From Salminus brasiliensis (Eukaryota > Chordata > Actinopteri > Characiformes > Bryconidae): a DNA stretch of 64,000 bases. The notes beneath the pieces were generated by a model that saw only the letters and a list, made by a program, of their open reading frames with translations, searched no databases and was not told the origin of the DNA. The DNA lies in NCBI RefSeq assembly GCF_030463535.1, contig NC_132880.1, forward strand, positions 28,043,987 through 28,107,986. Reading direction: 5' to 3'. Of the stretch, positions 38,701 through 50,266 are shown one piece after another. The position numbers were made by a program, and so were the translations under genes. The stretch's first letter is position 1. The number at the start of each line of letters is the position of its first letter.

Positions 38701-41700
38701 TGAACATGTACTCTATGGTTCTCTATCTCTAGATATCTCTATATCATATCTCTATAGTTACCAATGATGAGGTTAAATTTTACCCAAAATAAGAAAAAAA
38801 TATGACAGAGTGAACATGAGCTCTACACAGTGTATGACCGCACCTCCTCTCACACTGACTCTTGGGAAGGCCTGGGTGATCAGCAGCGTGGTATCAAGTA
38901 CAACCACGAACAAGATGAAACTGGTGAATAGAGGGTTCTGGGTGAAGTTAAAGATGAGGTCGTAGATCTGCTCGACCCGTGTCCACCAACACTTCACTGA
39001 AGAACCATCAACCTGGAATTGATCTCTGGATTCATCCTCTACAGACAGAGAAAGAGAGACAATGATGAGCATGCTTGATGGGCCGAGGGTATATGTTTGT
39101 GTGTGACAGAGAGGGAGTGTAGGTGTGTGTGAGTGGGGTTGAAGTTTTAGAGCCAAAAGCTCTGGCAGAGTAACCTTCTTCCGAAAGGCTGTCGTGGTCA
39201 GTGCTGTAGAGGGTGTGTTGTCTCGGCCCACAGCAGAGGTAGAAACACAGGATGCTGAAGATGGTGATCATCGTCATCTGTAAACACATCATTTGTTATG
39301 ATGGTGTTAAATTTTATTCTGAATTTATAGCTCTTCTACAAAAAATGAATGGAATTTCTAATCCATTCTATTGTGTAAAATGTCTGTAGGTACGTCTGAA
39401 TAAATCCCTCACCCCCACGTAGAACAGAGCTCTGTCTGGCAGTAGAGGAAGACCGTGAACATGCAGCTCAAAACGAGCAGAATGCTCACAGTATGTGCCA
39501 ACTCCCCTATACACACATACACAAACACACACACACAGAAACATCAGACAGATTATTTACATGGTGCACTTACTCCTTCTCACCACATGAGGGCAAACTA
39601 CTGCCCTCTCTACTGAGTAAAGCCCACTGAGTCTCTCTAGGTCTTGAGAATGGACGTACCTGTTGGAGACCTCAACGATAAAGAAGAAGTCCGGACTCTG
39701 CAGACCCTGAGGTGTTACATCCCCACAGGGAGAGTTCCTCTGACACACCCATCTATACAAACACACACCACACACACACCACACACACACACACACAGTT
39801 GATTGTTGAACAAAAACATAAGAGGGAGCTGTTGCTCCAACTCAACTCAAAGTTATGTACATCTCTCTCTCACGCACTCACTCACTCACGCACTCACCCA
39901 CCCTCACTGTCTTTTACACACACACACACATGTTTATTTCTAATAAAAACAGCAGTGGGAGCTCTCACCTGACCCAGTTGATGCTGCCACTCATCACCAT
40001 GAAGCCCTCTTTAGTCATGTTAGCAGAGTCGTTCTGCAACGTCCACACACTCTCCTCAGAGCTCTCGCTAACACACACACAAACACACACAGGGGAGTTT
40101 AAATATGATGCTAATATTAAATATAGCGATTAGACAGACTGACACGTGTTTGTTGTTAAAATCAATCTTGTGTAAAAAGCTACAGCAGCAACACAGTGAT
40201 CTGAACTGTCACATTAAGTCTATGTGATGTAGATACCTGTAATTGAAGCTGTTGATCTTCAAGATTTCCTCCTCACTGTAGTAACGCACGTTGTTCCTGG
40301 AATAAGGTCCCCCACCAACTACCTTAAATGTGTAGCTTTGGAGAAAACACACACACACACACAGTTAGGAAAAACAATTTTTGAGATGAGGGTCGATTTA
40401 CATCAGAAATTTGATATGAGAAGTAAAATTAAATATGAAGATCATTTTTAAAAGATAATTTTCAATAAATAATATTATAGGAGATTGAAACTGATTACAA
40501 TGGTACATTATCAATACACTACAGTATCTTCTACACCCAGACAAAGCAAACATGCAGAAATAGAACAAATATGTGGAATAGTGTTTATAATCTTTACCTG
40601 CCCAGGAACCTCTCCAACTCTCCCGAGACGTTACTCTTGATGGCAAAGAATGGATAGAAGACTAGGGATGGAGGGAGAGTGAACGAGAGAGACAGAGGGT
40701 TAGGTAAACCTCCAAACAGTACCACACCTAGCACACTATATACAGAGCTATGAGTACCTATGTAGCGAAGTAAGAAAAAAAGCTTTAGGATGTTTGAGGC
40801 TCATGCTGCCTTCATGCCTCCAGAATTATCAGAAATATGAGTTTCTGACCTAAAAATGTTTAAGACTTTCTGTTACTGACCTTTACCCATTCTACACGGT
40901 GGAGGAAAGGACGGTTTTAGAGATTGATGGCAGGTCATTTTAATCCTAAACTTACTTTTAGGAATCACTGATCTTAGAAGCTTGTTTACACGTGACCCCT
41001 GCATTATGTAAGAACTGCAATGGGTTGTATTTTTACAATGGGGGGGGGGTGTTAAAAAGACCCCAAAAAGATCAGGGGAGCTGATTGGTGAAGCATGTTC
41101 CCAACTACAAAGCACTTCAATGTAAAGACTGTGTAACTCCAGCTTGGCTAAAGGGAAACAGGAGCACCTGATGAGCATGTAAAGGTAGCATCAGATTGGG
41201 GAACTTTCATACAGCAGGATTTATCAGTTAGCCAGATCATTTAATCCAAATCTGAGGACTGTCCAGTGAGAGGGAAGATGAGGGGATTTCCTTTTGCACT
41301 AAATTAAAAAGGTTTTGTTGTGCAGCTTATTGAGAAATCCTCCTGCATGAAGTTCTACCCAGAAGTCTAAAGTGTGAGAGGACACTTACGGTCTTTGAAA
41401 TAGAAGCACGGCACGCCTGGCTCAGGCTTTGGGCAGTCAAAGTACCGCCGGTTTAGCCGTGTGCTCTCCTGCAGGGTGGCGTTAACGTCAAACGCCAGCT
41501 GGCTGTCTGGTAGACACTGAGAGACGTTCTGAAAGACAGAAACAGTGAATGGTCATTTTTACTTCAGGTTAGTTCTGGGCTCCTCTATACCAAAAAACAT
41601 TGGTCAGTAACTGATGAGAGAATCAGGTGTGTTTAAGTAAAGAGACCATTAGACTGTGCTGGACTCCAACCTTCCAGCACTAGGCTTGGGCTCTCCTGCA

Positions 41701-41932
41701 CTAGCGTGTATTCTGGAGTATGTAATGTAGACATATGAATGCAAAAGCATGATTTCAAAGAAGAGAAGAAGAAGAAGATACATACAGTGTTCCCGTGAAC
41801 ATACTGGTCCCCAAAGATGTCCGCCACGCTGCGCCTGTTCGGTTTACTGGAAACTGCCCTCTGTGGGTGTTCAAGGCCACAGGAAACCACCAGGCCCACA
41901 GCAAATAGAAGGGTCAGTATTCTGACCATCAT
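35740..41932 (-). CDS. catsper1: CatSper1-type channel with ectodomain, copy A (S6 exon interrupted)
   Basis: Same 18-exon architecture as copy B. Exons: 41,786-41,932; 41,390-41,528; 40,598-40,661; 40,237-40,335; 39,969-40,067; 39,660-39,752; 39,413-39,506; 39,175-39,277; 38,844-39,038; 38,377-38,490; 38,069-38,228; 37,371-37,606; 36,967-37,084; 36,793-36,853; 36,664-36,709; 36,381-36,468; 36,129-36,243; 35,740-35,769. The exon at 36,967-37,084 encodes S6 and carries a 54-bp insertion. Reading through it meets TAA seven codons into the exon (GAAHIR then stop), which would remove S6 and the C-terminal tail. All other exons stay open and keep their splice sites, and the S6 codons after the insertion still read IMVFMVLYIVLENLILL, so the lesion is recent. 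An AG inside the insertion (CCCGCAG) could serve as a new acceptor and restores the frame. Either a fresh pseudogene or an altered channel. Confidence 0.8.
37021..37074 (+). mobile_element. 54-bp retroelement-tail-like insertion in the S6 exon
   Basis: Absent from copy B at 51,550/51,551. It reads AATTTTCCCACTGCGGGACT, then AATAAAGGAC and four TATCT-type units, the form of a 3' terminus of fish non-LTR elements ending in short tandem repeats. ATG flanks both sides. Several substitutions cluster in the 30 bp to its left, so the event may have involved local repair or conversion. Confidence 0.7.
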
Positions 41933-42495
41933 TCCTAAACTTCTGTTAAAAATGAGAGTCATATAAGTCAGTTGTAGCTTCACATGTTTTACATCATTAG
42001 TAAAGAGTTAGAACACTGTAATAAAAATTTACATATTTATGTTATTGCCAGAATGATGAATACACTTATGGAGGACTCTAAAACAATGAAGAAAAGCTGC
42101 ACTGGATAAACAATCTAATTAAACTAAATCACATAAACGTCAGGTATTAAACAAAGTGATTGAATTAAAATGATTGTAAATAAAAATGTTAATGATCTTG
42201 TTAAAGGTTTGTCCTTCGCTCAACTGAAACACTTAGGGGTGTCTAATACTGGTGTCTTACTAATAATACTTACTGGTGTCTAATTAGCAAAACTCTAATT
42301 TACATTGTTTATAGGAGTAATTTTATTACATTGTATAATGAAATGATGCTTCTCTTTCTTAGATTTATAGTGAATACATCGAGTGTGTACTATCAGCCAT
42401 GCTGTAGTGTCCTTCTCACCGTTCAGTTCAACAGTTATCACCGCTATAAGAGATGCCCCCCTAGTTCGGTACCCCCTATTACATGTAACACTCAC

Positions 42496-42640
42496 CTGAT
42501 CCCGCTGATGCGACTTTCAGCTCATCTGATGAGATCCTGAACTAAACGCCTCAGCTTATAAGGACGTTCTACCCGACTATGACGTAACAACGGTCACGTT
42601 GCCATGCTAACAATTCAATTTACGTTACTACGGCAACAAC
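42496..42640 (-). promoter_or_regulatory. Promoter and noncoding exon of channel gene copy A
   Basis: Reading along the minus strand: two 14-mers each one base off the RFX X-box GTHNYYATRRNAAC (42,624-42,637 GTTACTACGGCAAC and 42,598-42,611 GTTGCCATGCTAAC, as written on the plus strand). Then a CRE-like TGACGTAA at 42,580-42,587, a TATA-like CTTATAAG at 42,556-42,563, and about 60 nt later a perfect donor, GATCAG then GTGAGTGTT, ending a presumed noncoding exon at 42,496. The matching acceptor is just before the ATG (AG at 41,943-41,944 or 41,935-41,936). RFX and CREM-type sites are typical of ciliary and spermatid genes; use here is inference. Confidence 0.6.
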
Positions 42641-42762
42641 AATAGACCTTAATAAATTCAGTTACATTTATAATGAAAAATATGTTTATTAAAAGCGTGT
42701 GTAAGACTAATTAGACAAAAATAAACTGTCTACATTTACTTAATGTACAGAACTTCGTTATG

Positions 42763-43387
42763 TGTCACAAAAAAAACATCAGCTCCTCGGGATCGCGCCC
42801 TCTTCCGGGACGATTCCGAGACACCGCCCACAGGCCCAAATAAGGACTTCCGCCTTGTTTGGTTCATGTGTTTGGTATCGGTTCATGATTCATGTTCATT
42901 GGGATACCACCTGGGATTGTGGTATTTCCGCCATTGGGTGTCGAGAATTGTATCGTTTGGGATCTCGAGGTTTCTCGAGAGGTTCCCCGTACTGTAGTAG
43001 TGTGTTGAGGCCAGCTTCTGCTCGGTGTTCGTGTTCAGGAGCAGGTCACCCTGACAATCAGGTCATCATTGAGGGTCGCTCGCTTACGGCCAGGATGTAC
43101 TGGCGACCCCCGCTCACGGCAGCACGCTGCGGTTCCAGGTTTGGTCGGACTAACCGTGTTTACTCAGTAGCTGGTTTCCCCCCTTCAACTCCCCCAGTCC
43201 CCCACCTCACTCCCCCAGTCCCAGGTTCGTTTTTGGTTCGTCCTCTTGTTTTCCACCTTCATGTTTTGCTGCTTTTTTGCCTCACTTGTCCTCCTTTGTT
43301 TTTCCCCTTGTGTTAATAAATCTGCTTGCTTTGACTCCATCTCTGCCAGTGTTCGCCCCTCTGTGTCTGGCCTAGCACGCCATGACA
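42763..43387 (+). mobile_element. LTR-like repeat (possible solo LTR), unit A
   Basis: A 625-bp block starting TGTCA and ending TGACA, GC-richer than its surroundings, with an AATAAA-containing CTTGTGTTAATAAATCTGCT near the right end, as expected for an LTR polyadenylation region. Its right end recurs in antisense at 31,670 and 45,391. No target duplication is evident (TTATG left, AACAG right), so solo-LTR status is uncertain. The 184-codon frame inside has no recognisable domain. Confidence 0.5.
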
Positions 43388-44608
43388 AACAGGTCATTTA
43401 ATTTCTAATTATTAATGAACTAAATGTATTTTACTCATGCCATAAATAAACTGTTTACCTGTCCTTGTTATTTTATTCTTATTAAATATATTTTAAAAGA
43501 AAGAAAGTGCATTAATTTAGTAAATACATTTTAATAATATTAAAACACATTAAACTTCAGAAAACTATGATAGCTATGAACTATGATTAGATTTAATAGT
43601 AATTATATCAGAAATCATTCAGAATTAGGTTTTTTTATTGGTCAATTATCCATAAAACACCAGATAAAAGAATAATTCAGTGAAACTGACATGAATCAAG
43701 TTCGTATCTTGGATCTTCATACAGTCAGGATTTATTAATCACAAATACAATCATCAGGTGGAGAAGCTAAATTAGGCAGCTAGCTCTTTCAGAAGTGAGC
43801 TTCTCTAGAGTTAGATATCCAGCCTGTAGTTTTCAGCAGGACGTGTTTAACAGCTTCACCCACTCTCGAGAGGTTTTCTAACACGATCATTTTTTCTCCA
43901 AATAAATTCTGAATAAAACGTCTTTGTCAGGATTGTGGAGCTCCAGCTGACTACGTCCTTTCTTCTGCTGCTGCTAAGATGAGCTAACTTAGCTGTGAGT
44001 AAATGATCTTTCTAGAAAGCTTCGTTCACCTCAGGATGAAATCAGCCAGCTCTGATGATCACATCTGCACAGTTGTCCAGCTCTGGCAGCAGAGTCCCAA
44101 CGCCGGACTAATCAAGAGCAAACCGGTCGTCCGGGAGCGGCCAGTCCCCGTAAGACGCGGGGTTTCACCCTCACTGTTTGTTGGGACAGCGACCGCATGG
44201 CCTGTCAGCTGTGCTGGACCACGACCTTATAAAAAAGTCCTTTATATATATTAAAATATTTTTATAAAACTTATAATAAAAAATACTGAACGCAGCAGCA
44301 GTCCTGCTTCCTCCCAGTGTCCTACCTGTAGTTTTGGGCTCCTCTGTTTCTCCTGTTGACTCTCTCTCTGTATCCCACTCCCAAGTTCCTACATGTCCCT
44401 GGGCTCTTTTTTAGACATTACTCTGATATTTTTTGCTCATGGTCAGTTTTAGAGTGAATTACTCTCCTGCACATATTGCTAGCATTACTCCACGTGTTTT
44501 ACTCTATACTAGTCAGCTAAGCTTGCTCTCTTATATGATCTTGTGAGGAGGGAAGAAGCAGGATCTCGTAATCAACACTAAGGGCTGTGTTTGATATCAG
44601 GTGTGCAG
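43388..44608. other. Noncoding part of unit A
   Basis: AT-rich then mixed sequence shared with 57,848-59,063. No exon recognised; an open frame at 44,003-44,254 has its counterpart at 58,460-58,747 but shows no domain. Confidence 0.5.
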
Positions 44609-44673
44609 AATATCAGCTGTAAGGTTGTTACAGTCTGGGATATGAGGAATATCAGCTGTAAGGTTGTTACAGT

Positions 44674-44699
44674 TGAAATGACAATAAAACCCACTTGAC
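44674..44699. other. Junction between large repeat units A and B
   Basis: Unit A homology ends after GTTACAGT and unit B begins at TTGATCTCACC. The 26 bp between (TGAAATGACAATAAAACCCA then CTTGAC) belongs to neither and resembles a retroelement tail, so it may be filler at the duplication breakpoint. Confidence 0.75.
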
Positions 44700-45390
44700 T
44701 TGATCTCACCATAATGTTCTGCTGCCTTCTATTCCCCAGGATCCATGTCTGCAGTGTGGGTCAATGGGTGGTGGTTTAGAAGAAGTGTGGGCTTACTGAA
44801 CATGTCTTTAAAGACATGCCTGGAATTCTGGGTAATGTGGACTGTACGATCTGGAACCGTTCTAGGGGGTAAACCAGGGTTGTACAGAGAGCTAAATGGG
44901 TATTCACAACATTTATTTAGTGTTGAGATGGCCTGTGTATTGCAATGTGATGTAGAATGCGAAGTAGTGGTGTTTACTTAGTGGAAGTCTTCGCATTCAC
45001 TGTTCATGGTTAATGGTAAATGGACACTGCAATTACAAATGGTTTGATCCATCATGTTAAAGAGGACTGATTGTTTTTGTTTTCCCACCAGCTCAGAGGT
45101 CATACTTCTGTAAAGACGGGTCTGTTTTTATTTTCCTGGCCAGTATTCTTTTGTATAAAATTCAAGAGTCCAAGTTTGCGTGAGTCAATAAATGTCCTGA
45201 TTGACTCCACAATGTGCCTCCTTGCCTTTCCTTTGATCACACCCTGACAATTCCTTCTTGATGTTTTGCTGTGTTCTTTCAGTTGAGAACTGAGTATTTT
45301 TGCGTATGTGGTGAAGCAAACCAAAGACTATGAAATGATCAGTTTGGATGATGCTGCAGATGTCAGGCCAGTTCATTTACTGTCAACTGT

Positions 45391-45485
45391 CATGGCGGGT
45401 TTGGCGAGACACAGAGGGATGAACACTCGCAGAGATGGGTCCAATGCAAGTAGTTTATTAACAAAAATAAGGCAAATGAAGCAGC
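45391..45485 (-). repeat. LTR-like repeat end, antisense, unit B
   Basis: Reverse-complement match to the right end of the repeat at 42,763-43,387: TGTCATGGCGGGTTTGGCGA, then a GGGATGAACACTCGCAGAGA-type block and GTTTATTAACA. Longer than the stub in unit A. Confidence 0.6.
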
Positions 45486-46204
45486 AGCTACAGGGCATAA
45501 ACCTGAACACAACACAAACATGCCCAGTGTTTTAAACAGTATTTGGTCCAGACCGACTACAAAATCTACTGAGTCCAGCACGTTTTAAAAACTGATTTCT
45601 GGGAGAAAATAAAAATGTGCCAGTATTAGCACAGGGAAACTGTAGGGTAACTGTTGGAATTAGACACTGGAGATGGAAAGACAGTTTAGAGAAGAAAAAT
45701 CAGATGGAAAATGGGCTGTTTTGTCATTGAAAACACATGGAGATAGATGAAGGAGATCTGTGGTGGCTTCTTGTTTTAGAGATGATGCGCTTTCCATGTT
45801 TTTACAGTCATTGTAATAAACAGAGAAGCTGTGTTCTGCAAAAACAACAACAACAACAACAGTAACTGAGTGAACAGACTTTCAGGCAAAAGAAAACACG
45901 GCATGGGCAATCCTAAATTAGTCTGACCTCTTCCCTGATTGGGTTGGTTTTACAGCGTGAGCTCTCTCAATACGATCAGTGAGCTCTTAAAATTAAGAGG
46001 GTCAATGCCAGAGACTTTGTTAATACTCACATATTAGCTAACATTTACTGTTTGTATTTCCCATTTATTCACAGTATTTACTACCATCTCTGTGAAATAT
46101 TACATTTATTTTATTACAGAGATCACTGTGACTGAAATCTCAGATTTCTACATTAAACTCAAAGAAGTTTGGATGTACTGAAAGAGAATTGAGAAACTGT
46201 TCAA
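45486..46204. other. Unit B segment lost from unit A
   Basis: Noncoding. Contains a (CAA)n tract at about 45,842-45,862. About 45,520-45,900 is similar to 63,625-64,000, showing that the segment is ancestral and was deleted in unit A rather than inserted in B. Confidence 0.7.
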
Positions 46205-46360
46205 ATTCAGTGTTTAAAAGGTGAGTAATGAATTACTTTCAAATGTGTAACTTAACAGCTAGTAGGACTTTAGCTAAACACATATCTAGCTGTATATCTT
46301 GTTCTGTCTGAGAGGTGAAGTTTCTAACGTTAACAAGGGTGTTGTTAGCCAATTATAGGA

Positions 46361-46760
46361 AGTCAGTGCCGTATGCTAAAAAACAGCACCACACCATAAT
46401 GTGCCCACCTCCAAACTTCACTGTTGGTTTGGTGTTTTTGGGGTGATATGCAGTGCCTTTTGTTCTCCAAACATGGTGTGTATTATGGCCTTCAAAGAGT
46501 AAAATTTTGGTCTCATCTGACCAGACTATATTCTCCCAGTATTTCACAGGCTTATCTTTATGTTGTTGAGAACTTTAAATAAGCTTCAACATTCACACAT
46601 TGAACCAACTGATATTTATTTGCACTAAGTGGCAGGATTGCTTTCCAGTTACTGATAGGTTTTAGCTGGTGTCCTGACTTTCCATGGTTTTTGCACCTCT
46701 CTTTCTTCATGTGTTCAATACTTTTTCCCTTTGTCATCGTACTGCTTGTAGTAATGAGAC
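46361..46760 (-). mobile_element. Tc1-like transposon remnant, unit B
   Basis: Counterpart of 31,854-32,245. The transposase piece is better preserved: YWENIVWSDETKILLFEGHN, then HHVWR and [14 protein letters not shown] are readable on the minus strand in one frame. Still far short of a whole gene. Confidence 0.8.
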
Positions 46761-47056
46761 ATGATTTTCTGGAGCTGACGCTGACGCTCGTCTCCTGCCA
46801 CTGGAGTGAACCTATAAGCCAGCAGGTCACTTGCTCATTGTTTGTTAGCATTAGCTAAATGTTCTTACTCTCTGTTTAGACGTTTTAATATTAGTTTGGT
46901 CTTACTTATCTTTCCAATACTTTCCTAATCTGTTGTGTCGCTTACCTTGTAAGTGATTCTGTGTTATTAACTGCATCCGCAAACCGGTCCAAGGTCCTCA
47001 GCCTGTCATCTTTGCCTCCCTCACCTTTCCCCAGAACCAAGGAAAATTACAAAGGT

Positions 47057-47240
47057 CGGTATTCTCATTATTGGAGATTCCATTTTTAGACATTTAAAAG
47101 TGTCTAAGGGTAATTCCACAGTTTCCTGTCTTCCAGGTGCCTGTGTATTGGATGTCACCCTCTGGTTGCCTGCAAGCTTCAGCACCATCCTCCACGTGGG
47201 GACAAACGGCACCTATGCCCAGCGCAGCGAAGGAAATGAG
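47057..47240 (+). pseudogene. SGNH-type (ORF1 esterase-like) fragment, unit B
   Basis: Counterpart of 32,549-32,750 with an 18-bp deletion near the QQCGNP stretch and the same GTAAGC at its right end. Reads HVGTNGTYAQRSE. Confidence 0.6.
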
Positions 47241-47599
47241 GTAAGCCTGTGTGTGTCTTTATTCAGTGTAATTTCAGTTGGTCTGTGTATGTTGGTTGTC
47301 TTGGCCTGTGCTCACTCTGACGCTTGACATTATGTGATTAAAATCTTGGCAAAGAGTGAATTAAACAGAAACACAAGACTTGATGTGTTTAAACACCATC
47401 TTCCTCTTTTTATTCGTTTCATCTTCTTTTTTTGTAGGTCTTTTGCAGTGTCTTGGCAACTTCACATCCACCATTCCCAATAACTGCCTTGTCTTAATTA
47501 CTTTATGCACTTAAGAAATAACTACCTGAAACAATCAGCTATCATTTTAAAGCCTTCTCCTGCATTGTGGGCTTTAGTTCTCTTAATTTTCAGAATACA

Positions 47600-49510
47600 A
47601 CTCAGGAGGACAACGTCATCTGCAAACAACAGAGAAGCTGCCCTCACCCCACTGCCAGAAGCCCTCTTGCCCCAGGCTACACCTTGCTATCCTGTCCATG
47701 AATATCAAACAAGAGTGGAGACAAGGTGCAGCTCTGACGGAGTCCAGTGGCTACACTGAACAAGCTTGAGAATACAGACACAGCTCTCACACAGAGAGTA
47801 CAAGGAAAGCATGGCTTGCGTCAGCAAACCTGGCACCCAATACTCCCAGTACACCTCCTCCAAGATGTTTTAGGGAACATGGTTGTAAACCTTCTCCAAG
47901 TCCACAAAATACATGTCGACTGCAGTGGGATACTCCCATGCCCCCTCAACTATCTGAGAAAAGGTGAAGAGCTGCTCCACTATTCCACAGCCAGAACAGA
48001 ATCCACACTGCTCCCCCTTCATCTGAGTATCAACTATCGGGTAGATTCTCCTTTCCAGTACCTGAGATACACTTTCCTGGAGAAGCTGAGGAGTGTGAGG
48101 CCACGATAGTCCCCTTTCTTGAAAATGAGCGCCACCACGCCAGTTTTCAGAGGCACAGTTCCCGAGGCCTATGCAACATTGCAGAGGCGTGTCAGGGACC
48201 AAGACAGCCCCACAATGTCCAGAGCCTTTAGGAACCTCGGGCGAATCTCATCCACTCCCGGTGCCTTGCCACAGTCTCAGTGACGTTGGACGGAGAGATG
48301 GATTCTGATACCCCCGGTATTCTCCATCAGGTATGTTCCTCAGGTTTAGGAGTTCCTCAAAGTGTTCCTTCCAGCGCCCAACAATATGCTCAGCTGAGGT
48401 CAGAGCTTCACTGCCTTTACTGAGCACTTTGGACAGTGACCCTCCTTCCCCTTCTAAGCTGTTGAAGCATTTTCCAGAACCTCCTTGAGGCCACCCGAAA
48501 GTCATTCTTCATGATCTCTACAAACACGCTTCTGCCACTGACACAGCTGCCACCATTTTAGCCTTTCGGTGCCAATCAGCGGAATTGGGAGTACTCTGAG
48601 CTGACCAAGCTTGAAAGCCTCTCTATTCCGCTTGACGGCCTCCCTCACCATAGGTATTCACCAACAGGTTATTTGGTTTCCGTCAAATCAAGCACCAAGC
48701 TTTTGGCCACAGCTATGTACAGCCGCTTCCACGATTGAGGTTCTGAACAGGGTTCATTCTGACTCCATGTCCCCGACCTCCTCCAAAACATGTGGGAAGC
48801 TCATGTGGAGGTGGGAGTTGAAATCACAGTCCTTTGCCAGCCTTTCCCAGCAGACCCTCAATTAATTTGGGTCTACCAGGTCTGTCTGTCAGTTTTCCGA
48901 TCCAACTCACAACCAGATGATGATAAGGTCACAAATCTGCACTTCTCTTTACCAGAGTTTCTGAAACATACGGCCTCAGGTCAGATAACATGACAACAAA
49001 GTCCATCATTGACCTTTGGCCCAAGGAGCTCTAGTAGTAGTAAGTACACTTCTGAGCAACCGTGTTCAGACATAGTGTTTGTTATGGACATACCATGACT
49101 AGCACAGAAGTCCAATATACATCCCACCACTCTGGTTCAGATCAGGCAGGCTGTTCAACCCAATCACTCCTCTCCACATTTCCCAGTAATTGCTCACATG
49201 GCATGGATATCACCCAGCAGAACAATGGAGTCAGTGCATGGGACCCTCTCCGAATTACCACCCACTTTCTCCAAGAGAGCAGAAAACTCTAAACTGCTGT
49301 TGGGCACGAATGCATTTTTCTATCTGCAACACAAAGTCGCATCGAAGTGACCCTCTCATCTACTGGGACAATCTGGACCTTGCGGATGGTGGGTACACAT
49401 GCTTGTGCCACGTTACTTGTTTGAGCTCAAACAGGGTACGTGGACTTCGCAGCCACCAGACACTCAGGTGCAGATACTACCCCCAGACCTGGATCCAGGG
49501 GTAGGTCTCG
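47600..49510 (-). mobile_element. Degenerate non-LTR retrotransposon (endonuclease and RT), unit B
   Basis: Counterpart of 33,090-34,990 with the same truncation after the FADD box (about 47,604-47,640) and the same RT block QMKGEQCGFCSGCGIVEQLF, so the element predates the duplication. Confidence 0.85.
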
Positions 49511-49849
49511 GTAAACCTTTTCCTTTTCCATTTCAAATGCATTCTGTTATTGGACCGTGCCATCAGCATATGATCATGAGGGAGGAGATCATAAGAGAGG
49601 GGGGGGAACTCAGGGCTGGAGTTTGAGTGGCTTTGGCATGTAATCTAGTAACAGATACAAGGTGTGTTTGATGGGCTTTATCTGAGTTGGACAGCAATTT
49701 TAATGGGCCTCTTAAATTAAAATCCCTGTGCTTTTAAGTAGCATTATCTGAGATTCTGCATTTTTTACTCCTGGCCTCTTACATTTGATGATGGTTGAGC
49801 ATTTATGTTTATTTGTTAGCTTATTCTGTTGCGAATGGAAAATAGGAAT

Positions 49850-49985
49850 CCGAGTCTAGACCCCTAATGAGCAAGCCAAGGGCGACAGTGGCAAGGAAAA
49901 ACTCCCTGAGAAGTGAGGAAGAAACCTTAAGAGGAACCAAGACTCAGTAGGGAAACCCATCCTCCTCTGGTTGACCCGGGATTCT
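49850..49985 (-). repeat. Teleost retroelement tail repeat, antisense, unit B
   Basis: Counterpart of 35,325-35,460. Confidence 0.65.
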
Positions 49986-50266
49986 AGAAATTACTTTGGG
50001 CTCGGAAACGTGTTAGTTCAGGGATTACGGTAATAGACGCAGGTAGTTACTAACTTGGTCACAATTGGCCCAATGCAGAAATTGGCAGATTCTAGGCATC
50101 CTGACATAGGCAGTGGCAGCTTGGGTGGAGATGGATGAAACTAACCTGGTTTGATTTTGGGTGGAGTAAATAGGGCAGCCAGAACAGCCAGGAGATTTCA
50201 GGAGAGCTCATGAGGAGAGGAGAGTGGAATGCTGCATATCGTCAGCAGCTGGTTGCAGGTCAGAGG

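Larger units (their letters stand above)
30975..44673. repeat. Large tandem duplication, unit A (about 13.7 kb)
   Basis: Collinear with 44,700-59,128 throughout. It lacks about 790 bp present in unit B (45,415-46,204), while unit A alone has the 54-bp insertion at 37,021-37,074. The right end is at GTTACAGT inside a 39-bp direct repeat (44,609-44,647 and following). Divergence looks like one to a few percent in the left two thirds and far lower at about 40,800-43,660. Confidence 0.95.

Noticed and set aside
39032-39292. The ectodomain as an independent gene ending with an in-frame stop in the intron after exon 8
   Set aside because: A stop does occur about 45 codons into that intron. However, no polyadenylation signal or new promoter was seen, the exon 8 and exon 9 phases match exactly, and the total model length is divisible by three. 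Kept as a stated alternative because the donor is weak.
41933-41983. Upstream ATG extending exon 1 to MKLQLTYMTLIFNRS
   Set aside because: It would bury the signal peptide, and a good acceptor (TTAACAG or TTTAG) lies between it and MMVRILTLL, with a matching noncoding exon donor at 42,495.
42762-43316. 184-codon open frame, repeated at 57,222-57,776
   Set aside because: Lies inside the LTR-like repeat, proline/serine rich with no domain, and the frame is not supported by splice or start context.
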